The notes beneath the pieces were generated by a model. That model was given only the letters and a program-made list of their open reading frames with translations. It was not told where the DNA came from and did not search any database. A DNA stretch of 30,069 nt from a virus: IMG/VR virus record IMGVR_UViG_3300038696_000634, positions 1-30,069 of that record; one strand, written 5' to 3'. The first letter of the stretch is position 1, and every line of letters starts with the position of its first letter. A program made the translations under genes and the position numbers. This document shows, in pieces, positions 7,941-15,509 of this stretch.

Positions 7941-8336
7941 TCAGCGCTTGGCGTCGGTCGCGGCCTTCCTGGCGGCAGCGATGATCGGGCTGTCTTTGGC
8001 GGCAGCTGCGGCCGGGGCGGTGGCGATGATGCCTGCCGCATCGCTGCGGGCGGCGAGGTCGGCCAAGACCCGAGCGCGCAGGGCCTCAGGCTTCAGGCCT
8101 TTCGTGACAGCATCGGCGGCGTCAATGGTCACGCCGAGCCGGGCGGCCTGCGCGCAAACCTGCGCCACCTCGGCTGCCTCGGCGCGAATGGCATCTGCGG
8201 TCATGGTGGTGGTGACGGGCGCTGCCGCGTTCACCGATGGTTCGGGCGTGGCGGGTGCGACCGCGACGGCAGGCATTGCCGCAGGAGGCGCGGCAACTGG
8301 TGCCGGGTTCGAGGTTTCTGTGGGCGTGGTGGTCAT
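7941..8336 (-). CDS. Internal in-frame scaffold protein start (Nu3-like)
   Basis: An in-frame ATG at 8336 (residue 315 of the protease) begins MTTTPTETSNPAPV and is preceded by an AAAGGG motif seven bases upstream. It would give a 131-residue product: a Pro/Ala linker followed by helices (MTADAIRAEAAEVAQVCAQAA) and a charged C-terminus. Lambda Nu3 is made from gene C the same way. Internal initiation is inferred from the start context and from the domain boundary. Confidence 0.55.
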   Translation of the reverse strand: MTTTPTETSNPAPVAAPPAAMPAVAVAPATPEPSVNAAAPVTTTMTADAIRAEAAEVAQVCAQAARLGVTIDAADAVTKGLKPEALRARVLADLAARSDAAGIIATAPAAAAAKDSPIIAAARKAATDAKR

Positions 8337-9278
8337 CGTTGGACCCTTTCTGCTGGGGGAGGTTGTGCCGCGGGGTGCGGCGGCGAAGGATCGGAAAGCG
8401 GTGACGGGATCGGCCAGTTCGTCAGCAAGACCGGCGGCGATGGCATCGGCCCCGCGAAACACGGCGGCTTCGGTTGCGAGTGCGGCCGCATGCGTCAATC
8501 GATCCCCGCGCCCTGCGGCGACGGTTTCTGCGAAGATGAAGCGGACCACCTCCAACTCGCGCTGCATCTGGTCGTGCACCGCCACAGGCAGGGGCTGGTA
8601 GGGATTGGCGTCGATCTTGTGCGATCCTGCGTGGATCAGCGTGACCGCGATGCCCTTCTGATCCAACGCCCCGCTCATATCAGTGTGCAACGCCACGACC
8701 CCGATGCTGCCGACAGCGCCGGTGCGAGGCAGGATGATGCGGTCGGCTTGGGAGGCCAGAACATAGCCAGCCGATAGGGCATGTTCCGCAACGAATGCGT
8801 GGACCGGCTTTTGTGTCCGTGCCGCCCGAATGCGATCCGCCAGATCGAAGGCGCCTGCGACTTCACCACCGAAACTGTCGATGTCGAGCGCAATGCCGCG
8901 TACGCCGGGATCAGCCAGCGCGGCCTGCAGCTGGGCGGCGATGCCTTCGTAGGACGTAAGGCCCGAGGATTGCCCGATCCATGCGCCGCGGTGGACAAGT
9001 GTGCCCGAGATTTCGATAACGGCGATGCCATTGACCGCCGCAAAGGGCTGGCTGCCGTTGCGCTGGTGGCGCTGGGCCAGATCGTTCCCGAACAGCGAGG
9101 CGCGGGTGGGCGGAGACGTATGTTCGACACTAGGGGAGAGCAGATCGATGCCATGGAAAGTGATTTCCTGTCCGGTGATGCGCGGCCCAAGCCCGGACAG
9201 GAAGGCCAGCGCCTTGGCCGGGTCGACCATCAGCGGTGTGTTGAAAGCGCGCTGGGCGATTTGTGCGTGGTGCATCAT
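7941..9278 (-). CDS. Head maturation protease, S49 family, with C-terminal scaffold region (gpC/Nu3-like)
   Basis: This is a 445-residue protein. Residues ~80-300 are an S49 (SppA/ClpP-type) peptidase: 'GIAVIEISGTLVHRG', 'GIALDIDSFGGEV', 'EHALSAGYVLASQADRI' with nucleophile Ser about residue 169, 'GAVGSIGV', and 'HAGSHKIDANPYQPL' with general-base Lys about residue 221. The usual DSPGG loop reads DSFGG here. Residues ~315-445 are Ala/Pro-rich and helical, resembling a scaffold. It would cleave the portal and scaffold during prohead maturation. Its ATG overlaps the portal stop (ATGA, 9275-9278). Confidence 0.9.
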   Translation of the reverse strand: MMHHAQIAQRAFNTPLMVDPAKALAFLSGLGPRITGQEITFHGIDLLSPSVEHTSPPTRASLFGNDLAQRHQRNGSQPFAAVNGIAVIEISGTLVHRGAWIGQSSGLTSYEGIAAQLQAALADPGVRGIALDIDSFGGEVAGAFDLADRIRAARTQKPVHAFVAEHALSAGYVLASQADRIILPRTGAVGSIGVVALHTDMSGALDQKGIAVTLIHAGSHKIDANPYQPLPVAVHDQMQRELEVVRFIFAETVAAGRGDRLTHAAALATEAAVFRGADAIAAGLADELADPVTAFRSFAAAPRGTTSPSRKGPTMTTTPTETSNPAPVAAPPAAMPAVAVAPATPEPSVNAAAPVTTTMTADAIRAEAAEVAQVCAQAARLGVTIDAADAVTKGLKPEALRARVLADLAARSDAAGIIATAPAAAAAKDSPIIAAARKAATDAKR

Positions 9279-10771
9279 GCGCCCTCCTTCGGATCGGGTT
9301 TTTCATCGCTGGTCTCGTCGGCTTCATCGTCCTTGGCGCTGTCCTGATCTGCGTCTGTCGCCGTGCTTGCGCCCGGCCCCTGTGCGGGTGATCCGGGGCG
9401 ACGGAAGTCGAGGCCCAGCGCCAGTTCGCGTTTGCGCTCTGCAGCGATTTCCCGATCCACCTGTTCGGCGTCATAGCCACGCTCGGAGATGGCTTGGGTG
9501 CGCGATTTCAGCCCGGACTCGATCTGCAGGATTTCGGCCGAAGCGTCCTTCATTGGGTCGATCCAGTCCCATTTGGTCGGCAACCATGCGCAGGCCTGAT
9601 ATTGCCGCCGCTTTTGATCATAGCCGGGCAGGTCGATGGCACCGGACAGTACGGCGGTATCCATCCAGCGGGTCCAGACGGCACGACACAGCTGGAACAC
9701 CAGCACGCCATGTTGCCACGCGGAGATGCGACGGCGGAATTCGATCAGGGATATCCGCGTGTTGGAGAAATTGCCCTTCGCCGTGTCGCCGGTCAGATAG
9801 CCGTAAGGAATGCCCAGCGCCGCCGCGACCTGCAGAAGCGTCCGATATTGGAACAGCTCATAGGTGCCACCAGAATCTGGCGTGGAGGGGGTCGAGACGT
9901 CCTCACCCGGATCCAGCCGCACCACTTGGCCGGGCTCGACTTCCAGATCTTCCTCGGTTGGTTCCAGCGGGGTTTCCGGCGCGGGCGAGGTGATGAACAT
10001 CGCGAACATCGCGGCGATCTTCTTTCGTTCCAGCTCTGCGTCATCATAGAGGTCCAGCGTGAACAGCTTGACGATGGCCGCGGCAAAACGTGACACACCG
10101 CGCAGCTGACCTGCCTCGACCGGGTCTAGGACATGGATCACGTCCGCAGCCGGGACGCGGACGGTTTCGCCCGCAAGGCCGGGATCGGTAAGGTCACCCG
10201 GATGGCGGCGCAGGAAGTGATAGGCAACGCGGCGGCCGATGCCGTCGAACTCAATCCCCTGCCGGATCAGGCCAGCGCCGGGCAATTCGCGGCTCATGTC
10301 GAGCGGCAGCATTTCCGCAGGGAGCATCTGCAATTGCAGCGGCACGGTCAGACCGTCCTCGGCCCGGCGCGGGCGGATGCGGATGAAGACCTCGCCCGAC
10401 AGGAACACCTCGCGGGCAGCGCGGCGCTGCAGCCCGTAGAAGTCTGTCAGCCCTTCGGCGTCGGCATCGTCAGTCCAGGCCAGCCACAGCGCCTGCAACT
10501 CTTCTTTCTTGGTGGCATCCGCGATGGTCGAGGAGGGCTTAATCCCATCGCCCACCACATTGCTGGCGAAGCTCTCCACCGCATTGGCCGCATAGCCATT
10601 GTTCCGAACCAGCCAGCGGGCGCGGGCCGTGATCGTGTCGCCCGATGCCGCAATCAGCGTGTTCACATGGGCGCGGCTGGCCCGGAAACCCCGAAGCCGC
10701 CGGTGGGCTTGCGCCGCGTCAAATCCGCCGATGATGCTGCCGATGCGCTGGCGGAAGGCCTCGAACGCCAT
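9275..10771 (-). CDS. Portal protein (lambda gpB family)
   Basis: This is a 498-residue protein. Family marks are 'LIAASGDTITARARWLVRNNGYAANAVESFASNVVGDGIKP' near the N-terminus, 'GEVFIRIRPR', 'VPAADVIHVLDPVEAGQLRGVSRFAAAI', and 'GIPYGYLTGDTAKGNFSNTRISLIEFRR'. It forms the dodecameric DNA channel at the capsid vertex. The C-terminal 60 residues are acidic and probably disordered. It lies between gpW and the protease. Confidence 0.93.
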   Translation of the reverse strand: MAFEAFRQRIGSIIGGFDAAQAHRRLRGFRASRAHVNTLIAASGDTITARARWLVRNNGYAANAVESFASNVVGDGIKPSSTIADATKKEELQALWLAWTDDADAEGLTDFYGLQRRAAREVFLSGEVFIRIRPRRAEDGLTVPLQLQMLPAEMLPLDMSRELPGAGLIRQGIEFDGIGRRVAYHFLRRHPGDLTDPGLAGETVRVPAADVIHVLDPVEAGQLRGVSRFAAAIVKLFTLDLYDDAELERKKIAAMFAMFITSPAPETPLEPTEEDLEVEPGQVVRLDPGEDVSTPSTPDSGGTYELFQYRTLLQVAAALGIPYGYLTGDTAKGNFSNTRISLIEFRRRISAWQHGVLVFQLCRAVWTRWMDTAVLSGAIDLPGYDQKRRQYQACAWLPTKWDWIDPMKDASAEILQIESGLKSRTQAISERGYDAEQVDREIAAERKRELALGLDFRRPGSPAQGPGASTATDADQDSAKDDEADETSDEKPDPKEGA

Positions 10772-10774
10772 GGA

Positions 10775-10990
10775 TCACAGGCCTTTCGAGGCGACCGTGC
10801 CCCAGCGGCGGCGGCGCTTTGTGCCGGTCGTAGCCGTGGCTATGCGGGTTTCCAGATCGCTGATCGCGTTCGCCAGTTCCGCGTCTGAGCCGTAGTTGAT
10901 CGACTTACCGTCATAGCTGGCAGACCGGACGCCCGCATACCGCGCCTCCTGCAACGCGGCCAACAGCGCACGCATCCGTTCCAGATCCAT
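10775..10990 (-). CDS. Head-tail joining protein (gpW-like)
   Basis: This is a 71-residue protein, MDLERMRALLAALQEARYAGVRSASYDGKSINYGSD, ending in a basic tail (TGTKRRRRWGTVASKGL). Small size, the two-helix pattern with a central 'Y.G....Y.S..EL' turn and the position between terminase and portal match lambda gpW. It binds below the portal after packaging. The start lies one base after the terminase stop and uses GAGGGA inside the terminase 3' end as ribosome binding site. Confidence 0.85.
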   Translation of the reverse strand: MDLERMRALLAALQEARYAGVRSASYDGKSINYGSDAELANAISDLETRIATATTGTKRRRRWGTVASKGL

Positions 10991-10991
10991 C

Positions 10992-13049
10992 TCAGTCCCT
11001 CATGAAGTTTGGTGTGTAAGCCCGGCGTTTGCGCCGGGGCGTCGTCGGTGTTCCGGCCTTCGGCGCGGTTGGGACATCAGTTGTTGCGGGTACGACTGCT
11101 GGCATTTGAGGTTTGGTCTCAACACCGGCCTGTTCTTCCAAACGCCGCCAAGTTGCCTCGTCCCAACGATCCGCGCCCATTATCCAGGCCGCCGCGCGGG
11201 CATAGATGCGGCAGTCCAGCGCCTCGTTGCGTTCCCGCATTTTCTGCCATTCGGGGTGGCTGTAGCCGCGCTTGTTGCGGACCGTGACGAGCTGCTCGGC
11301 CACGAGCTGCTTCAGCCATTCAGTGTCGATCCACTCGGGCAGATGGACCGTGCCGGGCGCGTCACAGACGCCCAGCGCGCGGTCTTCATCCGAGGGCCGT
11401 TCTAACCGCAGGAAGCGATAGGTCTCGGTTTTGAAGGTCGCAGTGGCCACGGACCACAGCCGCGCGCCCCGACGCAGACGTTTGCCGCCGATTGTCGCGT
11501 CAACGAAGGTCGGACCCGACACCGGCGTTGCGCGGTTGAAGCCTTCCAGCCCTTTGATCGGCGAAACTTGATCGAACCCCTGCTTTCGCGCCCATGCGTA
11601 AACGGCTGGCGCTTCATAGCCAGTGTCGATGGCCAGCTTACCGATCAGCATCACCGCGCCATTGGTGCAGATCCACGTTCGACCGAGCAGGGCCGTCAGC
11701 TTGTCCCAGCAGGACGGATCGTCCGGGCCACCGGCAATCACAATGTGATCCACGAGCCAGCTTTCCAGCCCACGCCCCCAGGCCCAGACATCAACCTCGA
11801 TCCGGTCCTTCTGTACATCGACGCCAGCCGTCAGGAACAAACCACCGACGGGGATCTTTGTCCCGAAGGCTTCGCGCCGCTCCGCCAGCCGCTGCCATTC
11901 CGGGGCATCGCCGCTCTCGACCCACGTCTCGCCCAGCAGAGTGTTGCGTGCGGCGCGCAGCATTTCCTCGGAGCCCTGCGCCGCCAGCCAGTCGCGCGCG
12001 ATCTGCTGCCAGCTTTTCCAGCCCAGCGGCGAATAGAGCGCCGAGAGGTGAAAGCCGATCGAATGCGGATCGGCGGATACAGCCGTCGCCCGCCATTCCC
12101 CACGTTCCAGCATCTGCGTCTTGTGGTGCTCGGCGATGGGTTTGTCGCAGCCTTCGCAATGGTAGGCCGCCGTGTCTGGACGTCCCTTGTCCCAGCGCAG
12201 CCTCTCGAACTGCAGCCACTGCATGGCCCCGCAATGTGGGCAGGGCACGAAGTACCGACGCTGGTCCGATGCCTCGAACTCACGCTCGATCCGGCTGATG
12301 CCCCGGATCGTCGGGGTGGAAACCATGAAAACCTTGCGCCGGTGCGAGAAGGTGGTGGTCCGCGCTTCGGCTAGGGTGACAGGATCGCCTTCCTCGTCAG
12401 CTGAGGCCGGATAGGCATCGACCTCGTCGAGGAAAATGTAGCGCGCGGGCATGGAGCGCAGGCCGGTTGCAGAGTTTGCCCCGGTCAACACCAGAATGCC
12501 GCCAGGAAACTCCTTGGACAGCATCGAGTTGCCCGCATCGCGCGACCGGGCCGGGTTCACCCGTTCGCGGAGAGCTGGGCTTTCCGCGATCAGCGGATCA
12601 AGCCGCCCGCGCGACGTGCGTTTGGCCATTTCCACCGTCGGCAGCACCGCCAGCATCGGGCCCGGCGCATGGTGGATGACGAAGCCGATCCAGTTGTTGC
12701 CTGCCTCTGTCGCGCCGACCTGCGCGGCCTTCATGAAGCTGACGCGCTGCGCCGGGTGGCGGGGTGACAGCGCATCCATGATTTCGCGCAGGTACGGTGT
12801 GCGCGCGGTGCGGTATCGCCCCGGTTCGGCAGCCGCACGCGACGACAGCCAGCGATGCGCATCCGCCCACTCCGACACCGTCAGGTCCGGATCGGGGCGC
12901 ATGCCCTTGCGCCAGCTGCGCAGCATGTCCTCGGCCCCGTCAAAGCCAAGGTCGAGATCGTCCGTCAGATCGTCGCTGGTCAGTTCATCTTTGTCATCAT
13001 CCAAGCGAGACCCGGAGATCGGCGAGGGCGTCGAGGTGCTGTCTGACAT
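10992..13049 (-). CDS. Terminase large subunit (lambda gpA family)
   Basis: This is a 685-residue protein. The ATPase shows a Walker A-like 'MKAAQVGATEAGNN' (Lys about 107) and Walker B 'YIFLDEVDAYP' (Asp-Glu about 208-209). A CxxC...CxxC zinc-ribbon-like pair follows (about residues 270-301, CPHCG and CEGC). The C-terminal nuclease half contains 'AGVDVQKDRIEVDVWAWG' and 'IDTGYEAPAVYAWARKQGF'. It packages and cuts DNA at cos. The N-terminus is uncertain: the ATG at 13049 overlaps the small subunit by 53 nt with a poor ribosome site, and the family core begins near residue 42. Confidence 0.93.
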   Translation of the reverse strand: MSDSTSTPSPISGSRLDDDKDELTSDDLTDDLDLGFDGAEDMLRSWRKGMRPDPDLTVSEWADAHRWLSSRAAAEPGRYRTARTPYLREIMDALSPRHPAQRVSFMKAAQVGATEAGNNWIGFVIHHAPGPMLAVLPTVEMAKRTSRGRLDPLIAESPALRERVNPARSRDAGNSMLSKEFPGGILVLTGANSATGLRSMPARYIFLDEVDAYPASADEEGDPVTLAEARTTTFSHRRKVFMVSTPTIRGISRIEREFEASDQRRYFVPCPHCGAMQWLQFERLRWDKGRPDTAAYHCEGCDKPIAEHHKTQMLERGEWRATAVSADPHSIGFHLSALYSPLGWKSWQQIARDWLAAQGSEEMLRAARNTLLGETWVESGDAPEWQRLAERREAFGTKIPVGGLFLTAGVDVQKDRIEVDVWAWGRGLESWLVDHIVIAGGPDDPSCWDKLTALLGRTWICTNGAVMLIGKLAIDTGYEAPAVYAWARKQGFDQVSPIKGLEGFNRATPVSGPTFVDATIGGKRLRRGARLWSVATATFKTETYRFLRLERPSDEDRALGVCDAPGTVHLPEWIDTEWLKQLVAEQLVTVRNKRGYSHPEWQKMRERNEALDCRIYARAAAWIMGADRWDEATWRRLEEQAGVETKPQMPAVVPATTDVPTAPKAGTPTTPRRKRRAYTPNFMRD

Positions 13050-13533
13050 GGGTTTCCAGCACCCTCTGCAGGATCGCGGCCTCGATGATCACTGGTGTTC
13101 CGGTTTGTTTTTCAACTCCCAAAGCCACTTCGGCTGCCATCAACGCCGCCACTCTGCTGGGCCAGGTGACCCATGTGTCGCGTTCTTGCCGTGCGAGGCG
13201 AAACACCAGCGCCTCCGCCCGAGCGCGGTCGACCAAGGTGCCCTTCTTCTTCTGAATGCCAAGCTGCTTGTCCTGCGCCTGGTAGACGGTCAGCGCCGTG
13301 CGGGCCTTCAAGTACGACGAGCTGTCGGCGGGACCAGAAAATCCGCTGTCACCGCCGGTGCTGCGGCGCTGCTGGTCAGGATCGGTCATGTCGGCCCGGC
13401 GCACGTCGGACGCCGCCGCATTGATCGAACCGTCGCTGTAAACCACCAGCCGACTGGCTTTGCGCGCCTTCTGGATGGCCCCGCGAGACAGGCCGGAATG
13501 GGCGGAATACTCCCGCTCGGACATACCTTCCAT
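12997..13533 (-). CDS. Terminase small subunit (Nu1-like)
   Basis: This is a 178-residue protein with an N-terminal helix-turn-helix (MSEREYSAHSGLSRGAIQKARKASRLVVYSDGSINAAASD) like that of Nu1-type cos-binding subunits. A helical dimerisation/assembly region follows (YLKARTALTVYQAQDKQLGIQKKKGTLVDRARAEALVFRLARQERDTW). It would recognise cos and bring in the large subunit. A second in-frame ATG three codons in (13524) is an alternative start. It is the first gene of the late operon. Confidence 0.85.
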   Translation of the reverse strand: MEGMSEREYSAHSGLSRGAIQKARKASRLVVYSDGSINAAASDVRRADMTDPDQQRRSTGGDSGFSGPADSSSYLKARTALTVYQAQDKQLGIQKKKGTLVDRARAEALVFRLARQERDTWVTWPSRVAALMAAEVALGVEKQTGTPVIIEAAILQRVLETHVRQHLDALADLRVSLG

Positions 13534-13661
13534 GGCGATTGAATGTCCCTCAATATATTGTAATTAAACGGAAATAACGAACTTATTCAGTTGATTGCAC
13601 TCCCGTGTAGAGCGAATCTGGGTGCAAGAAAACGATGCAACTCACCCCCGGAGACCACGCC
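13534..13661. promoter_or_regulatory. Divergent regulatory region between late operon and small plus-strand genes
   Basis: This 128-bp gap is the most AT-rich stretch in the vicinity (13550-13600). On the minus strand TATATT (5 of 6 to the -10 consensus), with TCGTTA 17 nt upstream, could start the late operon. On the plus strand TTGATT (13591-13596) could be a -35 box. The leader element at 13609-13644 lies in its right part. Promoter positions are guesses from consensus. Confidence 0.35.
13609..13644 (+). repeat. Leader element copy 1 (AGAGCGA ... GAAAACGATGCAACTCA)
   Basis: AGAGCGA (13609-13615), 12 unlike bases, then GAAAACGATGCAACTCA (13628-13644). The same two blocks recur with identical spacing at 14456-14491. 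In both cases the second block ends 17-18 bases before the start codon of a small gene beginning ATGACCACC. The conserved blocks with a diverged spacer look like a protein-binding site or promoter, not a recent duplication. Confidence 0.6.
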
Positions 13662-13862
13662 ATGACCACCAAGACCACCCCCGCCAAAGCCCCCAGCGAA
13701 GCCCTGCTTCTGGAGATCGCTACCAAGCATTTTCACAGCATCGAGACGCTGGAGACCCGCAACAGCGACCGCCTCGACTTCCACGATGTGGCGGTCTGGG
13801 CGATCCGCTCCGCGCTGGAAGCGGCCTATGCCGCAGACCTCGCCGCCGCCGCGAAGCGCTGA
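13662..13862 (+). CDS. Small phage protein, DUF6900-like
   Basis: This is a 66-residue protein, MTTKTTPAKAPSEALLLEIATKHFHSIETLETRNSDRLDF, ending in an Ala-rich helix. The block 'IETLETRNSDRLDFHDVAVWAIRSALEAAY' is one I recall from short proteins (DUF6900) in alphaproteobacterial phages and plasmids. Function is unknown. The start at 13662 is set by GGAG eight bases upstream. It is the first gene of a tight plus-strand cluster. Confidence 0.75.
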   Translation: MTTKTTPAKAPSEALLLEIATKHFHSIETLETRNSDRLDFHDVAVWAIRSALEAAYAADLAAAAKR

Positions 13863-13876
13863 AGGAGGGCCGCGAC

Positions 13877-14098
13877 ATGACCATGTCCACCACCACCATT
13901 CGCATCGACATAGACACGCTGCCCGACCATCTCGACCGCAGCCGCCTGAACAGTGTCGCCGCCAGCATCGAGGAAGCGCTGAAGGAAGCGGGCGTTCGGG
14001 CCGATTGCTCGGACCTCTTCTCGCACATCAAGATCGACCTGCCGACCGCACGGCTGGCCGCCGCCAGCGCCGTGCTTGTCGACCTGCAGCTGATCTGA
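13877..14098 (+). CDS. Small hypothetical phage protein
   Basis: This is a 73-residue protein, MTMSTTTIRIDIDTLPDHLDRSRLNSVAASIEEALKEAGVRADCSDLF, with a predicted beta-alpha-beta pattern. GGAGG lies nine bases before the ATG at 13877. It follows the previous stop by 14 nt and precedes the next gene by 11 nt. I do not recognise a family. Confidence 0.7.
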   Translation: MTMSTTTIRIDIDTLPDHLDRSRLNSVAASIEEALKEAGVRADCSDLFSHIKIDLPTARLAAASAVLVDLQLI

Positions 14099-14109
14099 CG
14101 GAGGGCGAG

Positions 14110-14406
14110 ATGAGCACCCGCGCGCAGATCGCCATCCAGATCGGCCCCGAGGAATGGGCGCATGTCTACGTCCATTTCGACGGCTATCCCGCCCACATGC
14201 TGCCTGCGTTGGCGCGCTGGAAGCCCGAGGATATCCTCACCGCTCGTGAAATCCGGCAGGTCACGCTCGACGCTCTGGATTGCTTCAGCCCGCCCCGCGA
14301 TCCCCGCATCCTGCCCCGCCCGACGCGGGAGTTCGCCCACCTCTACATGTGGATCGGATGCCAGTGGGTGCATGTCGTGCCGCAAGCCGATGCTGGCAGA
14401 GTGTAA
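14110..14406 (+). CDS. Small hypothetical phage protein (MSTRAQI type)
   Basis: This is a 98-residue protein, MSTRAQIAIQIGPEEWAHVYVHFDGYPAHMLPAL, with GGAGG just upstream. The opening 'MSTRAQI.I......VYVHFDGYP..MLP.L' is a layout I have seen in many small phage and plasmid proteins of unknown role. The C-terminal part (EFAHLYMWIGCQWVHVV) is aromatic-rich. It may be translationally coupled to the gene before it. Confidence 0.7.
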   Translation: MSTRAQIAIQIGPEEWAHVYVHFDGYPAHMLPALARWKPEDILTAREIRQVTLDALDCFSPPRDPRILPRPTREFAHLYMWIGCQWVHVVPQADAGRV

Positions 14407-14455
14407 TCAGAAAGCACTGATATTGCTTCGAATTACCTACACTAGCCACCCTGCC

Positions 14456-14491
14456 AGAGCGATGGTGATTACACGAAAACGATTCAATTCA
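14456..14491 (+). repeat. Leader element copy 2 (AGAGCGA ... GAAAACGATTCAATTCA)
   Basis: AGAGCGA (14456-14462) and GAAAACGATTCAATTCA (14475-14491), with the same offset (19 bases between block starts) as copy 1 at 13609-13644. It lies in a 103-bp gene-free gap (14407-14509), so the genes from 14510 may form a second transcription unit under the same control as the genes from 13662. Confidence 0.6.
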
Positions 14492-14509
14492 GCCGAGGAA
14501 ACCCCCGTC

Positions 14510-14737
14510 ATGACCACCCGCCGCGCCAGCGACAACGCCAAAGCCCTCGACGCCTTCATGACCACCAAGTTCCAGATCGACGCGATGCTGGAGCGGCTGA
14601 AGGCCCTGAGCGACGACCATTTCGAGACCCACCCCGACGAGATCAACTGGGGCCACGTTGGCACCCTGAACCACTACGCCAGCCTTCTGCGCCAGATCAC
14701 CGACGCGGCCTTCAAGGAGGGCGAACATGCCGCTTGA
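14510..14737 (+). CDS. Small hypothetical phage protein
   Basis: This is a 75-residue, mostly helical protein, MTTRRASDNAKALDAFMTTKFQIDAMLERLKALSDDHFE, with 'INWGHVGTLNHYASLLRQITDAAFKEG' at its C-terminus. GAGGAAA precedes the ATG at 14510. It overlaps the next gene by 11 nt. No named family is recognised. Confidence 0.7.
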   Translation: MTTRRASDNAKALDAFMTTKFQIDAMLERLKALSDDHFETHPDEINWGHVGTLNHYASLLRQITDAAFKEGEHAA

Positions 14738-14951
14738 TCCCGCCCAGCGCCACCAGATCGAACAGGACGCCATCACCGCCGCATGGGAGGCCGAACGCCT
14801 CGCCGCCTGCGACGACGCCATCGCCCTGCTGCGCGAGATCGCCGATCTGGACCGCGACGACGATGGCGACGTGATCATCGGAACGGATGCCGAAGGTCAC
14901 AACGATCTGATGTCGCGCATCATCGCTTTCGTTGCCGCCAACGACCAGTAG
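14727..14951 (+). CDS. Small hypothetical phage protein
   Basis: This is a 74-residue acidic helical protein, MPLDPAQRHQIEQDAITAAWEAERLAACDDAIALL, then 'DLDRDDDGDVIIGTDAEGHNDLMSRIIAFVA'. AGGAGG lies inside the end of the previous gene, implying coupled translation. The Asp-rich loop could bind a metal, but nothing shows a function. Confidence 0.65.
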   Translation: MPLDPAQRHQIEQDAITAAWEAERLAACDDAIALLREIADLDRDDDGDVIIGTDAEGHNDLMSRIIAFVAANDQ

Positions 14952-14962
14952 AGGACGCCGCC

Positions 14963-15496
14963 ATGACCAAACTTACCGACACCCAGACCATCATCCTCAG
15001 CGCCGGGGCCCAGCGCCCCGACCACATCGCGCTGCCGCTGCCCAAGGGGCTGCACGGTGCGGCGGCGAAGATGGCCGTCACCAAAATGATCGCACATGGC
15101 TGGCTGCAAGAGGTCGACGCCAATCTGCGGCGCGGCGAACCCCTCTGGCGCGAGACCGGCGATGGCCATGGCACCACGCTGGTGGTGACTGACGTGGGGC
15201 TTCTGGCCATCGGGATCGAACCGGTGGTAGTCAAGACCGTGGTTGCCATGCCCGAACATCTTGCCAAAGCCGCGACCCCGACGCCGCCGACCCACCGCGC
15301 CGGAACCAAGCAGGCGCAGATCATCGCCATGTTGCAGCGGCCCGAAGGCGCCAGCGTTGCCGAGATGGTCGAAGCTACATCGTGGCAGTCGCACACGGTC
15401 CGGGGGTCGATTTCGGGTGCACTGAAGAAGAGGCTAGGCCTGCCGATTGCCACCGAGAAGGTCGAGGGCAGGGGGACGGTGTATCGACTTCCTTAG
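14963..15496 (+). CDS. DUF3489 domain protein
   Basis: This is a 177-residue protein starting MTKLTDTQTIILSAGAQRPDHIALPLP. The C-terminal ~65 residues (GTKQAQIIAMLQRPEGASVAEMVEATSWQSHTVRGSISGALKKRLGL...EKVEGRGTVYRLP) are a clear DUF3489 module, a winged-helix-like domain common in phages and mobile elements. The N-terminal ~90 residues also look like a helix-turn-helix fold. DNA binding is likely but the target is unknown. It closes the plus-strand cluster and converges on the HNH gene with a 13-nt gap. Confidence 0.8.
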   Translation: MTKLTDTQTIILSAGAQRPDHIALPLPKGLHGAAAKMAVTKMIAHGWLQEVDANLRRGEPLWRETGDGHGTTLVVTDVGLLAIGIEPVVVKTVVAMPEHLAKAATPTPPTHRAGTKQAQIIAMLQRPEGASVAEMVEATSWQSHTVRGSISGALKKRLGLPIATEKVEGRGTVYRLP

Positions 15497-15509
15497 GGCG
15501 GTTGCTGGA

